Shown piece by piece: positions 7,971-15,148 of a DNA stretch of 19,005 bases. The stretch is from assembly GCA_018712465.1 (NCBI GenBank), contig DVGY01000014.1, forward strand, positions 1 to 19,005, written 5' to 3'. The stretch is from Candidatus Egerieicola pullicola (lineage in GTDB: Bacteria > Bacillota > Clostridia > Oscillospirales > Ruminococcaceae). The notes beneath the pieces are model-generated. The model ran no database searches. It was not told the DNA's origin and was given only the letters and a program-made list of their open reading frames with translations. Each line of letters starts with the position of its first letter. Position 1 is the first letter of the stretch. A program made the translations under genes and the position numbers.

Positions 7971-9269
7971 ATGTTTGTATCAAAGGATTTGGCTGTCAAC
8001 GAAAAGGGACACCTGACCATCGGCGGAGTGGACACCGTAGATCTGGCAAAGGAGTACGGCACCCCCCTCTACGTCATGGACGAAGATTATATTCGCCAAA
8101 ACATGGCCCTGTTCCGGGACAGCATTGAAAAATATTACGGGGGCAACGGCTTAGTCTGCTACGCCTCCAAGGCCTTCGCCTGCAAGGAAATGTACCGGAT
8201 CGCCAAGGACGAAAACATCGGGGTGGACATTGTGTCCATCGGGGAGCTGTACACCGCCATGCAGGTGGACTTCCCCGCCGATAAAATCTGCTACCACGGC
8301 AACAACAAAACCCGCAAAGAAATCACCATGGCCCTGGAATACGGGGTGGAAAAGCTGGTGGTGGACAACCTGATGGAGCTGGACCTGGTGAATGAAATCG
8401 CCGGAGAGCTGGGCAAACCCGCCAAGATTTTGCTGCGGCTCACCCCCGGCATCGACGCCCACACCCACGACTTTATCAAAACCGGCAAGATCGACTCCAA
8501 GTTCGGTCTGACCATCCAACTGGGAGACGCCATGGAGGGGGTCAAGAAAGCCATTGCCCTGCCCAACATTGAGCTGCTGGGCTTCCACTGCCACATCGGC
8601 AGCCAGATTCTGGACATCTCCCCCTTTGCCCACGCGGCAGAGGTGGTGCTGGACTTCATCGCCCAGGTGAAGAAGGAGTGCGGCTGCGAAGTGTCCATCC
8701 TGAATCTGGGCGGCGGCTTTGGCATCCACTACACCTTGGAGGACGACCCCGATCCCTACGACGCCTACATGGAGCAGGTGAGCCAGACGGTCAAGGCCAA
8801 GACGGAAGAACTGGGCCTGAAGCTGCCCTACATCATCATTGAGCCCGGCCGGTCCATTGTGGGCCCTGCGGGCATCACCCTCCACACCGTAGGCGGCATC
8901 AAGAACATCCCGGGCTACCGGAAGTACGTCAGTGTGGACGGGGGCATGACCGACAACATCCGCTACGCCCTGTACGGCAGCAAGTACGACTTTTTGCTGG
9001 CCAACAAGGCAGACCAGCCCAAGGACGATGTAGTGACCATTGCAGGACGGTGCTGCGAAAGCGGCGACCTGCTGGGCGAAGGGGTCCAGCTCCAAACCGC
9101 TGAGGTGGGGGACATCCTCTGCACCTGCGCCACCGGAGCCTACAACTACACCATGAGCAGCAACTACAACCGGGTCTGCACCCCGGGAGTGGTGTTCGTC
9201 AAGGGCGGCGAAAGCCGGGTGGTCATTAAGGCCCAGACCTTGGAAGACTTGGTGCGAAACGATATTTAA
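7971..9269 (+). CDS. lysA: Diaminopimelate decarboxylase
   Basis: 432-residue PLP enzyme that decarboxylates meso-diaminopimelate to L-lysine, the last step of lysine biosynthesis. The N-terminal alpha/beta barrel begins with TPLYVMDEDYIRQN. The PLP Schiff-base lysine is Lys67 in YASKAF. The phosphate-binding GGGFGIHY segment and the EPGRSIVG segment follow. The C-terminal domain contains the conserved CESGD motif beginning at Cys362, which supplies substrate-binding and catalytic residues from the partner subunit. Length is normal. The ATG at 7971 has a GGAAAGGAAG stretch upstream. It is the last gene of the lon unit and is followed by a terminator 20 bases after its stop. Confidence 0.96.
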   Translation: MFVSKDLAVNEKGHLTIGGVDTVDLAKEYGTPLYVMDEDYIRQNMALFRDSIEKYYGGNGLVCYASKAFACKEMYRIAKDENIGVDIVSIGELYTAMQVDFPADKICYHGNNKTRKEITMALEYGVEKLVVDNLMELDLVNEIAGELGKPAKILLRLTPGIDAHTHDFIKTGKIDSKFGLTIQLGDAMEGVKKAIALPNIELLGFHCHIGSQILDISPFAHAAEVVLDFIAQVKKECGCEVSILNLGGGFGIHYTLEDDPDPYDAYMEQVSQTVKAKTEELGLKLPYIIIEPGRSIVGPAGITLHTVGGIKNIPGYRKYVSVDGGMTDNIRYALYGSKYDFLLANKADQPKDDVVTIAGRCCESGDLLGEGVQLQTAEVGDILCTCATGAYNYTMSSNYNRVCTPGVVFVKGGESRVVIKAQTLEDLVRNDI

Positions 9270-9289
9270 AAGAGAAAGGCAAAATAATG

Positions 9290-9320
9290 CCCCCGGTTCA
9301 GCCGGGGGTTCTGTTTTTTG
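9290..9320 (+). terminator. Terminator of the lon-engB-lysA unit
   Basis: CCCCCGG (9290-9296) and CCGGGGG (9302-9308) form a perfect 7-bp GC stem with a 5-base loop, followed by a T-rich tail ending in six T near 9319. Confidence 0.93.
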
Positions 9321-9331
9321 ACCCATAATCG

Positions 9332-9361
9332 AAAAAAGGGCCGGCTCCAAAGAGTCAGCCC
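9332..9361 (-). terminator. Terminator of feoAB
   Basis: On the minus strand GGGCTGACTC and GAGCCGGCCC form a 10-bp stem with one wobble and one mismatch, a 4-base loop, and six T. It lies 32 bases after the feoAB stop, back to back with the lysA terminator. Confidence 0.88.
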
Positions 9362-9393
9362 CAATTTTACGATATTTTTCCAAAGGGAAGCCG

Positions 9394-11757
9394 TTACACC
9401 CATCCGCAGAGGATGCCCAGGGTATGTACCAAAAAAGCCACAATCCAGGCCACCACGCATTGGGTGACGCAGACGCCTGCCGCCCATTTACCGCCCAGCT
9501 CCCGGCGCACCGAAGTAATGGCCGCCACGCAGGGGGTGTACAGCAGGGTGAAGGTCAAAAACACAATGGCGGTGAAGGGGGTGAAGAGATGGCTCAATGC
9601 GGCGGTGCTTCCTCCCAGCAGCACCGTCAGGGTGCTGACCACGTTTTCCTTGGCGGCAAACCCGCTGATGAGTGCGGTGGACACCATCCAGCTTCCCAGT
9701 CCCAGGGGAGCAAAGATGGGGGCGATCCAGCCGCCGATCATGGCCAGCAGGCTGTCCCCCTGGTCGGTGACCACGTTGAACTGGTAGTCAAAGGTCTGCA
9801 AGAACCAGATAATCACCGTGGCCACAAAGATAATGGTGAAGGCCCGGGTGACGAAGTCCTTGGCTTTGTCGTAGATCAGCCGTCCCACGCTTTTGGCGCT
9901 GGGGAACCGGTAATTGGGCAGCTCCATGACAAAGGGAATGGGTTCTCCCTGAAAGGCGGTTTTCTTTAACAGCAGGGCAAACAGCACCCCGATCACTATG
10001 CCTCCCAGGTACAGGCCGATCATCACCAGCGCCCCGTAGTCCGGGAAAAAGGCGGCGGTAAACAGGGCGTAGATGGGAAGTTTCGCCGAGCAGCTCATAA
10101 AGGGGGTGAGGAGGATGGTCATTTTCCGGTCTCGCTGGGAGGACAATGTCCGGGTGGCCATAATGGCGGGCACCGAACAGCCGAAGCCGATGAGCATGGG
10201 GACGATGCTTCGCCCGGACAGGCCGATCTTTCTTAACAGCTTATCCATGACGAAGGCCACCCGGGCCATGTAGCCGGTGTCCTCCAGCACCGACAGGAAG
10301 AAGAACAGCACCACAATAATGGGCAGAAAGCTGAGCACGGTGCCCACCCCGGCAAAGATGCCGTCGATGACCAGGGAGTGGACCACCTGGTTGACCCCCC
10401 AGAGGGTCAAGGCCCCGTCCACCTGGTCGGTGAGCCAGCCAATGCCCATGTCCAGCAAATCGGACAGGAAGGAGCCGATCAGGCCGAAGGTCAGGTAGAA
10501 CACCAGGCCCATAATCAGCACAAACACCGGGATGGCGGTCCATTTGCCGGTGAGGATCTGATCCAGCTTCCGGCTGCGGGTGTGAGCCTTGCTTTCCTGG
10601 GGCTTCACCACCGTCTGGGCGCAGACCTTTTCGATGAAGGCGTAGCGCATATCCGCCATGGCGGCCTGCCGGTCCTTGCCGGATTCATGTTCCATCTGGA
10701 CAATCATGTGCTCCAGCATATCCTGTTCGTTTTGGTCCAGGTGAAGCTGCTCCAAAATCATCTGGTCGTTTTCCACGATTTTGGCGGCGGCAAACTGCAC
10801 CGGGATGTGGTACTTTTTGGCGTGGTCCTGAATCAAGTGCCGCACCGCATGGAGACAGCGGTGCACTGCCCCGCCGTCGGCGCCGTTTTCGTCGCAGAAG
10901 TCCATCCGGCCGGGACGTTCCCGATACCGGGCCACGTGAATGGCGTGCTCCACCAGCTCTTCAATGCCCTCTTTTTTGGCGGCGGAGATGGGCACCACCG
11001 GAATCCCCAGAATCTCCTCCATCCGGTTCACCAGCACGGTGCCCCCGTTTTCCCGCACCTCATCCATCATATTTAAGGCCAGCACCATGGGAATGTTCAG
11101 CTCCATCAGCTGCATGGTCAAATACAGGTTTCGTTCCATATTGGTGGCGTCCACAATGTTGATGATGCCTTTGGGCCGGTTTTGCAAAAAGAAATTCCGA
11201 GTGACGATCTCCTCGTCGCTGTAAGGGGACATGGAGTAGATGCCGGGCAGGTCGGTAATCACGGTATCGGGATGGCCGATGATGCTGCCGTCCTTCCGGT
11301 CCACCGTCACCCCAGGGAAGTTGCCCACGTGCTGGTTGGAGCCGGTGAGCTGGTTAAACAGGGTGGTTTTGCCGCAGTTCTGGTTTCCGGCCAGACCGAA
11401 GGTAATGGTCTCCCCTTCCGGAATCTGCGCTCCCTTGACCTTCACATGGTAGATGCCCATTTCCCCGGTATGGGGGTGGGCCACCTCCTTGGCCTTTTGG
11501 ATCACCGGTTTGGGCTGGTGAGACGGATGGGTGTCCCGCAACAGAATATAGGAAGCGTCCTCTTTGCGGAGGGTGAGCTCGTACCCCCGCACCCGCAGCT
11601 CCAGGGGGTCCCCCATGGGAGCGGTTTTGATTAAGGTCACTTCGGTGCCGGGGGTAAGCCCCATGTCTAAAATATGTTTTCGCAGGGGGATTTCTTTGCA
11701 CTGCACCTGTTCGATGTAGCCTTCCATCCCCACTTTCAAGTCTGCCAATGTTGTCAT
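9394..11757 (-). CDS. feoB: Ferrous iron transporter, FeoA-FeoB fusion
   Basis: 787-residue inner-membrane Fe2+ uptake protein. Residues 1-75 are a complete FeoA domain (SH3-like; LADLKVGMEG, HILDMGLTPGTEV). A linker of about 40 residues follows, then the FeoB G domain with G1 GNQNCGKT (124-131), the switch region HVGNFPGVTVDRK, G3 DLPG (169-172) and G4 NMMD (229-232). The C-terminal membrane domain contains the conserved GFGCSVP with Cys527 and FMSCSAKLP with Cys556. Most FeoB proteins have proline where G1 here has Gln126. The ATG at 11757 has GGGAGG at a spacing of 7 bases; a GTG at 11772 lies upstream of the ribosome site and is rejected. No separate feoA or feoC gene is present on either side. 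Confidence 0.96.
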   Translation of the reverse strand: MTTLADLKVGMEGYIEQVQCKEIPLRKHILDMGLTPGTEVTLIKTAPMGDPLELRVRGYELTLRKEDASYILLRDTHPSHQPKPVIQKAKEVAHPHTGEMGIYHVKVKGAQIPEGETITFGLAGNQNCGKTTLFNQLTGSNQHVGNFPGVTVDRKDGSIIGHPDTVITDLPGIYSMSPYSDEEIVTRNFFLQNRPKGIINIVDATNMERNLYLTMQLMELNIPMVLALNMMDEVRENGGTVLVNRMEEILGIPVVPISAAKKEGIEELVEHAIHVARYRERPGRMDFCDENGADGGAVHRCLHAVRHLIQDHAKKYHIPVQFAAAKIVENDQMILEQLHLDQNEQDMLEHMIVQMEHESGKDRQAAMADMRYAFIEKVCAQTVVKPQESKAHTRSRKLDQILTGKWTAIPVFVLIMGLVFYLTFGLIGSFLSDLLDMGIGWLTDQVDGALTLWGVNQVVHSLVIDGIFAGVGTVLSFLPIIVVLFFFLSVLEDTGYMARVAFVMDKLLRKIGLSGRSIVPMLIGFGCSVPAIMATRTLSSQRDRKMTILLTPFMSCSAKLPIYALFTAAFFPDYGALVMIGLYLGGIVIGVLFALLLKKTAFQGEPIPFVMELPNYRFPSAKSVGRLIYDKAKDFVTRAFTIIFVATVIIWFLQTFDYQFNVVTDQGDSLLAMIGGWIAPIFAPLGLGSWMVSTALISGFAAKENVVSTLTVLLGGSTAALSHLFTPFTAIVFLTFTLLYTPCVAAITSVRRELGGKWAAGVCVTQCVVAWIVAFLVHTLGILCGWV

Positions 11758-11779
11758 GGTCGTTCCTCCCACTTTGGTT

Positions 11780-11798
11780 TTGCTGCAATTTGCAGCAA
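11780..11798. promoter_or_regulatory. Perfect 19-bp palindrome in the feoAB leader, probable operator
   Basis: TTGCTGCAA and TTGCAGCAA are perfect 9-base arms around one central base. The dyad begins about 7 bases after the expected transcription start and ends 10 bases before the ribosome site. Position fits a repressor roadblock. It resembles neither the classic Fur box nor a standard DtxR box. Confidence 0.7.
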
Positions 11799-11811
11799 TC
11801 TACCACCTTAT

Positions 11812-11840
11812 TTTATACCACGTTTTTCCCAACATTTCAA
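11812..11840 (-). promoter_or_regulatory. Promoter of feoAB
   Basis: Minus strand TTGAAA (11840-11835), a 17-base spacer, and TATAAA (11817-11812). Start near 11805, leaving a leader of about 48 bases that contains the palindrome. Confidence 0.87.
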
Positions 11841-11890
11841 CCAAAAGCCCTATTTCGGACAGAATTGCCAAGGAAGCACTCTGGAAGGAG

Positions 11891-11920
11891 AAAAAACGCC
11901 CCTGCCAACAAGCAAGGGCG
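11891..11920 (-). terminator. Terminator of the tandem nitrilase gene
   Basis: Minus-strand arms CGCCCTTGC and GCAGGGGCG form a 9-bp stem with one G-U wobble and a 6-base loop, followed by six T (11896-11891). It lies 31 bases after the stop codon. Confidence 0.9.
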
Positions 11921-11951
11921 CCTTTCCATCCAATGGACGAAGCCGCTGGTT

Positions 11952-14492
11952 TTATTGTTCTTTTCGTCTGAGATAGATCCACCGGCCGGTCAATCCGGCA
12001 AACAGCGCCAGGGAAATGGCGGCGCAGCTCACCGCAACCCAAGGCTGGGCGGTGTCGCCGGTCTGGACCGGAGCCGCAGTTTCCACCTGAGCCCCAACCT
12101 GGGGATCCACCGGAGTGGTCACGTCGGTGTCAGTGGGGGTGGTGACGCCGGTGGTGGGAGCATCGGCGCCGGGGGTTTGGGTGTCCTCTCCGCCGGGAGT
12201 GGTGGTGCCGGGATCCTGGGTGTCCTCAAAGGTGTAGCTGGTGACATCCAGCATGGAAGCGTAGAGGTCGTCGTACTCATTGTCGTACTCGCTGCCGTCG
12301 GTGAGGTAGATGCTTTCATAACCGTCCCGGTACAGGGCAGCCAGATGGTCGTACATCATGGAGAACAGCCGGGGGTTGAAGTTGGAGATGGAGAAGCCGG
12401 TGCCGGTCAGGTCCATATCCGCCACTTCCAATCCTTCCGGGCTGGTGCCCCGGTCCTCATATCCTTCCGATGCGGAACCGGTGCCGTTGAGATCAATGGC
12501 AGAGCCGGTGACCGGGTCAAAGGACATGCCGTTTTGGTGATACTTGGTGATAATCAGGCTGGTGCTGGCAAAGACGCCGCCGCTCCAGGTGCCGGTGGCT
12601 TCATCATAGGTGCCGTCGCCGCCCAGCAGGTTGCAGGTGATGGAGGCCATGCCGTCCCGGTCGGTGTAGGAACCAATCCGAGTCTCCCGGTACCAGGGGT
12701 TGCCGGTGGTGGCAGTGGGATGGATAAAGATGGTGCAGCCCTGTGCCGCATAGTACCGGCCCAGTTCGGGATAGAAGTGGCCGTCCCGGCAGATGTCGAT
12801 GCCGATCTTGCCCCACTGAGTGTCCAGCATATAGCCGTCGTAACCGTCGTAGTCGGTGGTGCTGGTGCCGGTGGCGGAATCGTACCGGAAGTAACCGGGC
12901 ACCGACCACTGGTCCTCCACCCCGGCCCGATGGTTCTTCTGGTAGGAATCAATGGTGCCGTCGGGTTTCATAATAGCGGCGGAGTTGTACACCTTTTCCA
13001 CCCCGTCTTCGTACATATGGATGATATTGCCGTTTTCATCGGTGGCATATTGTGTCATACCCAGGATGATGTACATATCGTACTGCTGAGCCAGTTGGCT
13101 GAGGGTGTTGGTGGTGGGGCCGGGAATGGTTTCCGCCGTGATGACCTGCATGGCCCGGTCGTCGTTTTCAAAGGAATCGGTGGCGGGATCCTGATACTCA
13201 TAGCCGGTAAGGGTGGTTTCCGGGAACACCAGAATGTCCACATCCTGGGCGGCCGCCTCTTCCACATAATCGGTGATCTGTTCCATGGTGGCATCTTTGT
13301 CGCCCCAAACGCCTACCATATTCACCACCGCGGCCCGGGGGCCGTCGGAAACGGTGCTGGAGTAGCTCAGGCTGGCTCCGGCTTCCTGTTCATCCGCCAG
13401 ATTGCCGTAGAGCTGGGCGTACCATTCCGGGGCAAAGTCCTGGTTGGTGCAGGTGCTGCCGGTGGAAGCTTTCACCTCCGCCACATTGGTCAGCAGCCCT
13501 TCCTGGCCGGTGAGGATGTCCGCATCCTGGTTCATGGTGCCGTCACAGTAGCTGTCCCCATAGTTGGCGCCGGCATAGTAGTTGGGGCCGCTGAACCCGG
13601 CATTCATAATAATGGAGCCGCCGGGGAAGTTGTAGTTGCCATTGGGGCCGTCTTCCCCTACCAGGTTGGCGCTGAGCACGGTGTAGCCGTCCCGGGAAGC
13701 GTTGCTTTCCAGCCGGTTTTTGTAGTACCATTCCCAACCCTGGTCGTCCGCCGTGCCGTCTCCGTCCACGTCACGGTAGCTGCGGGAGGTGGCGGTGGGG
13801 TTCAGCAGCAGGTTGGCCCCTTGGGCGGCGTAGTACCGGCCCAGTTCCGGGGTGGCGTAGGTGTCATAGCAGATGCTCAAGCCGATAAGGCCGTATTCCC
13901 CGGCGTCGATCAGCACCGGCGTGGTGCCGGGGGTGCACCAGCTTCCCTCTACCGGAGTGATCTTCTGGTAGGTGTACACTGTGCCGTCGGGGGTGCAGGC
14001 AAAGGTGGAGTTGTAGGCGTGCTCACTGTCTCCCTCAATGGTTTCGGTGGCGCCGTAGAAGATGTACATATCGTACTCCATGGCCTTTGCTTCGATGGTT
14101 TTGGCGGTGGGGCCGTCCACCGGTTCCGCACTTTCCACCGCCCACCGGTAGATTTCAGAATCCGGGTCGCTGGACGAGCAGTACCCGGTGACGCACATCT
14201 CCGGGAACAGCAGGATCTTCACGCCCTGTTCATGGGCCTGTTCGATGTAATCCAGCATACTGGCCACGTTGGCCTCTTTATCTCCCCAAACCGGGGCAAA
14301 GTTTACCACGCCCAGCTCCCCAGGGGCAAAGGTGTGGCTGACATAGGGCTGTTCCAGCCGTTCCAGGCGGCTGAACTGGGTGGTCAAGGTGGTTTCGGCA
14401 GAGACGCCGGCGCCGGTTGCAGCCACACCGGTCACCGTCATCACGGCTGCCACGGCCACCGCCAAAAGGCGCTTTTTCGTTCCGATCAACAA
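11952..14492 (-). CDS. Secreted, wall-anchored protein with two tandem nitrilase-superfamily domains
   Basis: 846 residues. A signal peptide (KKR, hydrophobic core, cleavage near VSA32) is followed by carbon-nitrogen hydrolase domain 1 (about 55-340) and domain 2 (about 383-690). A Thr/Pro-rich linker, a PVQTG motif (808-812), a membrane segment and an RRK tail form a sortase-type anchor. Both catalytic triads look intact: Glu98, Lys177, Cys208 and Glu425, Lys519, Cys568. The domains share PELGRYYAAQG and VWGDK, so they arose by duplication. Domain 1 carries an EF-hand-like loop DVDGDGTAD at 241-249. The family hydrolyses amides, nitriles or carbamoyl groups; the substrate is unknown. The chosen start is TTG at 14492, 8 bases after AAGGAG; GTG at 14501 overlaps the ribosome site. 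Single-gene unit with its own promoter and terminator. Confidence 0.88.
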   Translation of the reverse strand: MLIGTKKRLLAVAVAAVMTVTGVAATGAGVSAETTLTTQFSRLERLEQPYVSHTFAPGELGVVNFAPVWGDKEANVASMLDYIEQAHEQGVKILLFPEMCVTGYCSSSDPDSEIYRWAVESAEPVDGPTAKTIEAKAMEYDMYIFYGATETIEGDSEHAYNSTFACTPDGTVYTYQKITPVEGSWCTPGTTPVLIDAGEYGLIGLSICYDTYATPELGRYYAAQGANLLLNPTATSRSYRDVDGDGTADDQGWEWYYKNRLESNASRDGYTVLSANLVGEDGPNGNYNFPGGSIIMNAGFSGPNYYAGANYGDSYCDGTMNQDADILTGQEGLLTNVAEVKASTGSTCTNQDFAPEWYAQLYGNLADEQEAGASLSYSSTVSDGPRAAVVNMVGVWGDKDATMEQITDYVEEAAAQDVDILVFPETTLTGYEYQDPATDSFENDDRAMQVITAETIPGPTTNTLSQLAQQYDMYIILGMTQYATDENGNIIHMYEDGVEKVYNSAAIMKPDGTIDSYQKNHRAGVEDQWSVPGYFRYDSATGTSTTDYDGYDGYMLDTQWGKIGIDICRDGHFYPELGRYYAAQGCTIFIHPTATTGNPWYRETRIGSYTDRDGMASITCNLLGGDGTYDEATGTWSGGVFASTSLIITKYHQNGMSFDPVTGSAIDLNGTGSASEGYEDRGTSPEGLEVADMDLTGTGFSISNFNPRLFSMMYDHLAALYRDGYESIYLTDGSEYDNEYDDLYASMLDVTSYTFEDTQDPGTTTPGGEDTQTPGADAPTTGVTTPTDTDVTTPVDPQVGAQVETAAPVQTGDTAQPWVAVSCAAISLALFAGLTGRWIYLRRKEQ

Positions 14493-14571
14493 TACTCTCA
14501 CTCCTTCAACAAGTTCCCGCTTGGTTGGGGGCGGGTCCCCGTTTTGCTGTCCTCCTTCTTGTTTTTCTCGC

Positions 14572-14601
14572 AAAAAAAGAAGCCCTGCCAGATTCGGCAG
14601 G
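14572..14601 (-). terminator. Intrinsic terminator inside the nitrilase leader (attenuator candidate)
   Basis: Minus-strand CCTGCC (14601-14596) and GGCAGG (14589-14584) form a 6-bp GC stem with a 6-base loop, then GCTTC and seven T (14578-14572). It begins about 19 bases after the expected start, so unregulated transcripts would end within about 50 bases. The short dyad AGGAC/GTCCT (14614-14610 and 14603-14599) overlaps the first arm and could compete with it. Confidence 0.7.
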
Positions 14602-14626
14602 ACCTCTTTGTCCTTGGTATGAGTGC

Positions 14627-14655
14627 AGTATACAAAGCCCTCCGGTATTTGTCAA
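14627..14655 (-). promoter_or_regulatory. Promoter of the tandem nitrilase gene
   Basis: Minus strand TTGACA (14655-14650), a 17-base spacer and TATACT (14632-14627). The -35 is perfect and the -10 differs at one position. Start near 14620. Confidence 0.88.
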
Positions 14656-14823
14656 TGGCGCAGCCCCAGTTTCTTGTTTTTTCCGTTTTCCCACGGATTT
14701 TACAAAAAGATCACAACTGTTTTTCGGGGGGAACTTTTGGTTGTTTTTTTCTGGATTTTTGCAAAAAACGAAATCAAGCTGGAAAAATCCATTACAAAGC
14801 GGCGTTCCCCGGAGGGAAAAACC

Positions 14824-15084
14824 TTATGCTCCCTGCTCTGCCAAAGCTTCCTTCAGGGCTTTGGAAAGCTGATCGGGACAGGAAGTGCCCCGTCCGTTGC
14901 AGTCCACCCCGGAAAGCAGGTGGATGACTTCCTGGGCCGGATGTCCCACACAAAGCCGGGCTACCCCCTGGGTATTGCCGTTGCAGCCGCCCAGAAACTG
15001 TACTTTTTGAATGATGCCCTGCTCGTCCAGTTCCACGGTGATTTGACGGGAGCAGGTCCCTTTGGTGCGATAGGTATAGGTCAT
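14824..15084 (-). CDS. TSCPD domain-containing protein, TIGR03905-like
   Basis: 86-residue protein of unknown function. The TSCPD motif (Thr67-Asp71) near the C-terminus gives the domain its name; the same domain is found at the end of some B12-dependent ribonucleotide reductases. Five cysteines (11, 34, 45, 62, 69) suggest a metal site, probably zinc. The sequences GGCNGNTQGVARLCVG and VDCNGRGTSCPDQL fit the stand-alone clostridial family. The ATG at 15084 has GGGAGG at a spacing of 8 bases; a longer in-frame reading to 15120 would run through a terminator and is rejected. It begins 19 bases after the U-tract of the rpsB-tsf terminator and has no visible promoter of its own, so read-through may supply its transcript. 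Confidence 0.85.
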   Translation of the reverse strand: MTYTYRTKGTCSRQITVELDEQGIIQKVQFLGGCNGNTQGVARLCVGHPAQEVIHLLSGVDCNGRGTSCPDQLSKALKEALAEQGA

Positions 15085-15102
15085 GGTGCATTCCTCCCAA
15101 AC

Positions 15103-15131
15103 AAAAACGGCCCGACCCACCGGTCAAGCCG
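15103..15131 (-). terminator. Terminator of rpsB-tsf
   Basis: Minus-strand CGGCTTGACC (15131-15122) and GGTCGGGCCG (15117-15108) form a 10-bp stem with two G-U wobbles and a 4-base loop, followed by five T. It lies between tsf and the TSCPD gene. Confidence 0.85.
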
Positions 15132-15148
15132 CTTGACATTTCCAATGA

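Larger units (their letters stand above)
14493..14823. other. Leader and upstream region of the tandem nitrilase gene
   Basis: 331 bases without a gene. It contains the nitrilase promoter (14627-14655), a terminator-like hairpin in its leader (14572-14601), and an AT-rich part (about 14660-14820). That part holds a 9-bp inverted repeat, TGGATTTTT at 14752-14760 and AAAAATCCA at 14783-14791. No convincing terminator was seen directly after the TSCPD gene that ends at 14824. Confidence 0.7.

Noticed and set aside
8151..9443. A 430-residue open frame opposite lysA
   Set aside because: Antisense to a well-conserved enzyme, covers two terminators, and has no recognisable domain.
14493..14573. N-terminal extension of the nitrilase protein to a TTG at 14573
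   Set aside because: The extra 27 residues are polar and would precede a normal signal peptide; AAGGAG followed by TTG at 14492 explains initiation better.
14752..14791. 9-bp AT-rich inverted repeat as terminator of the TSCPD gene
   Set aside because: The stem is almost all A-T with a 22-base loop and no following T-run, so it does not qualify as an intrinsic terminator.
11748..14927. A 1059-residue open frame on the plus strand, opposite the nitrilase gene
   Set aside because: It lies antisense to a gene with clear domains, promoter and terminator, is built of Gly/Val/His-rich low-complexity sequence, and crosses the feoAB promoter. It is a by-product of high-GC codon use.
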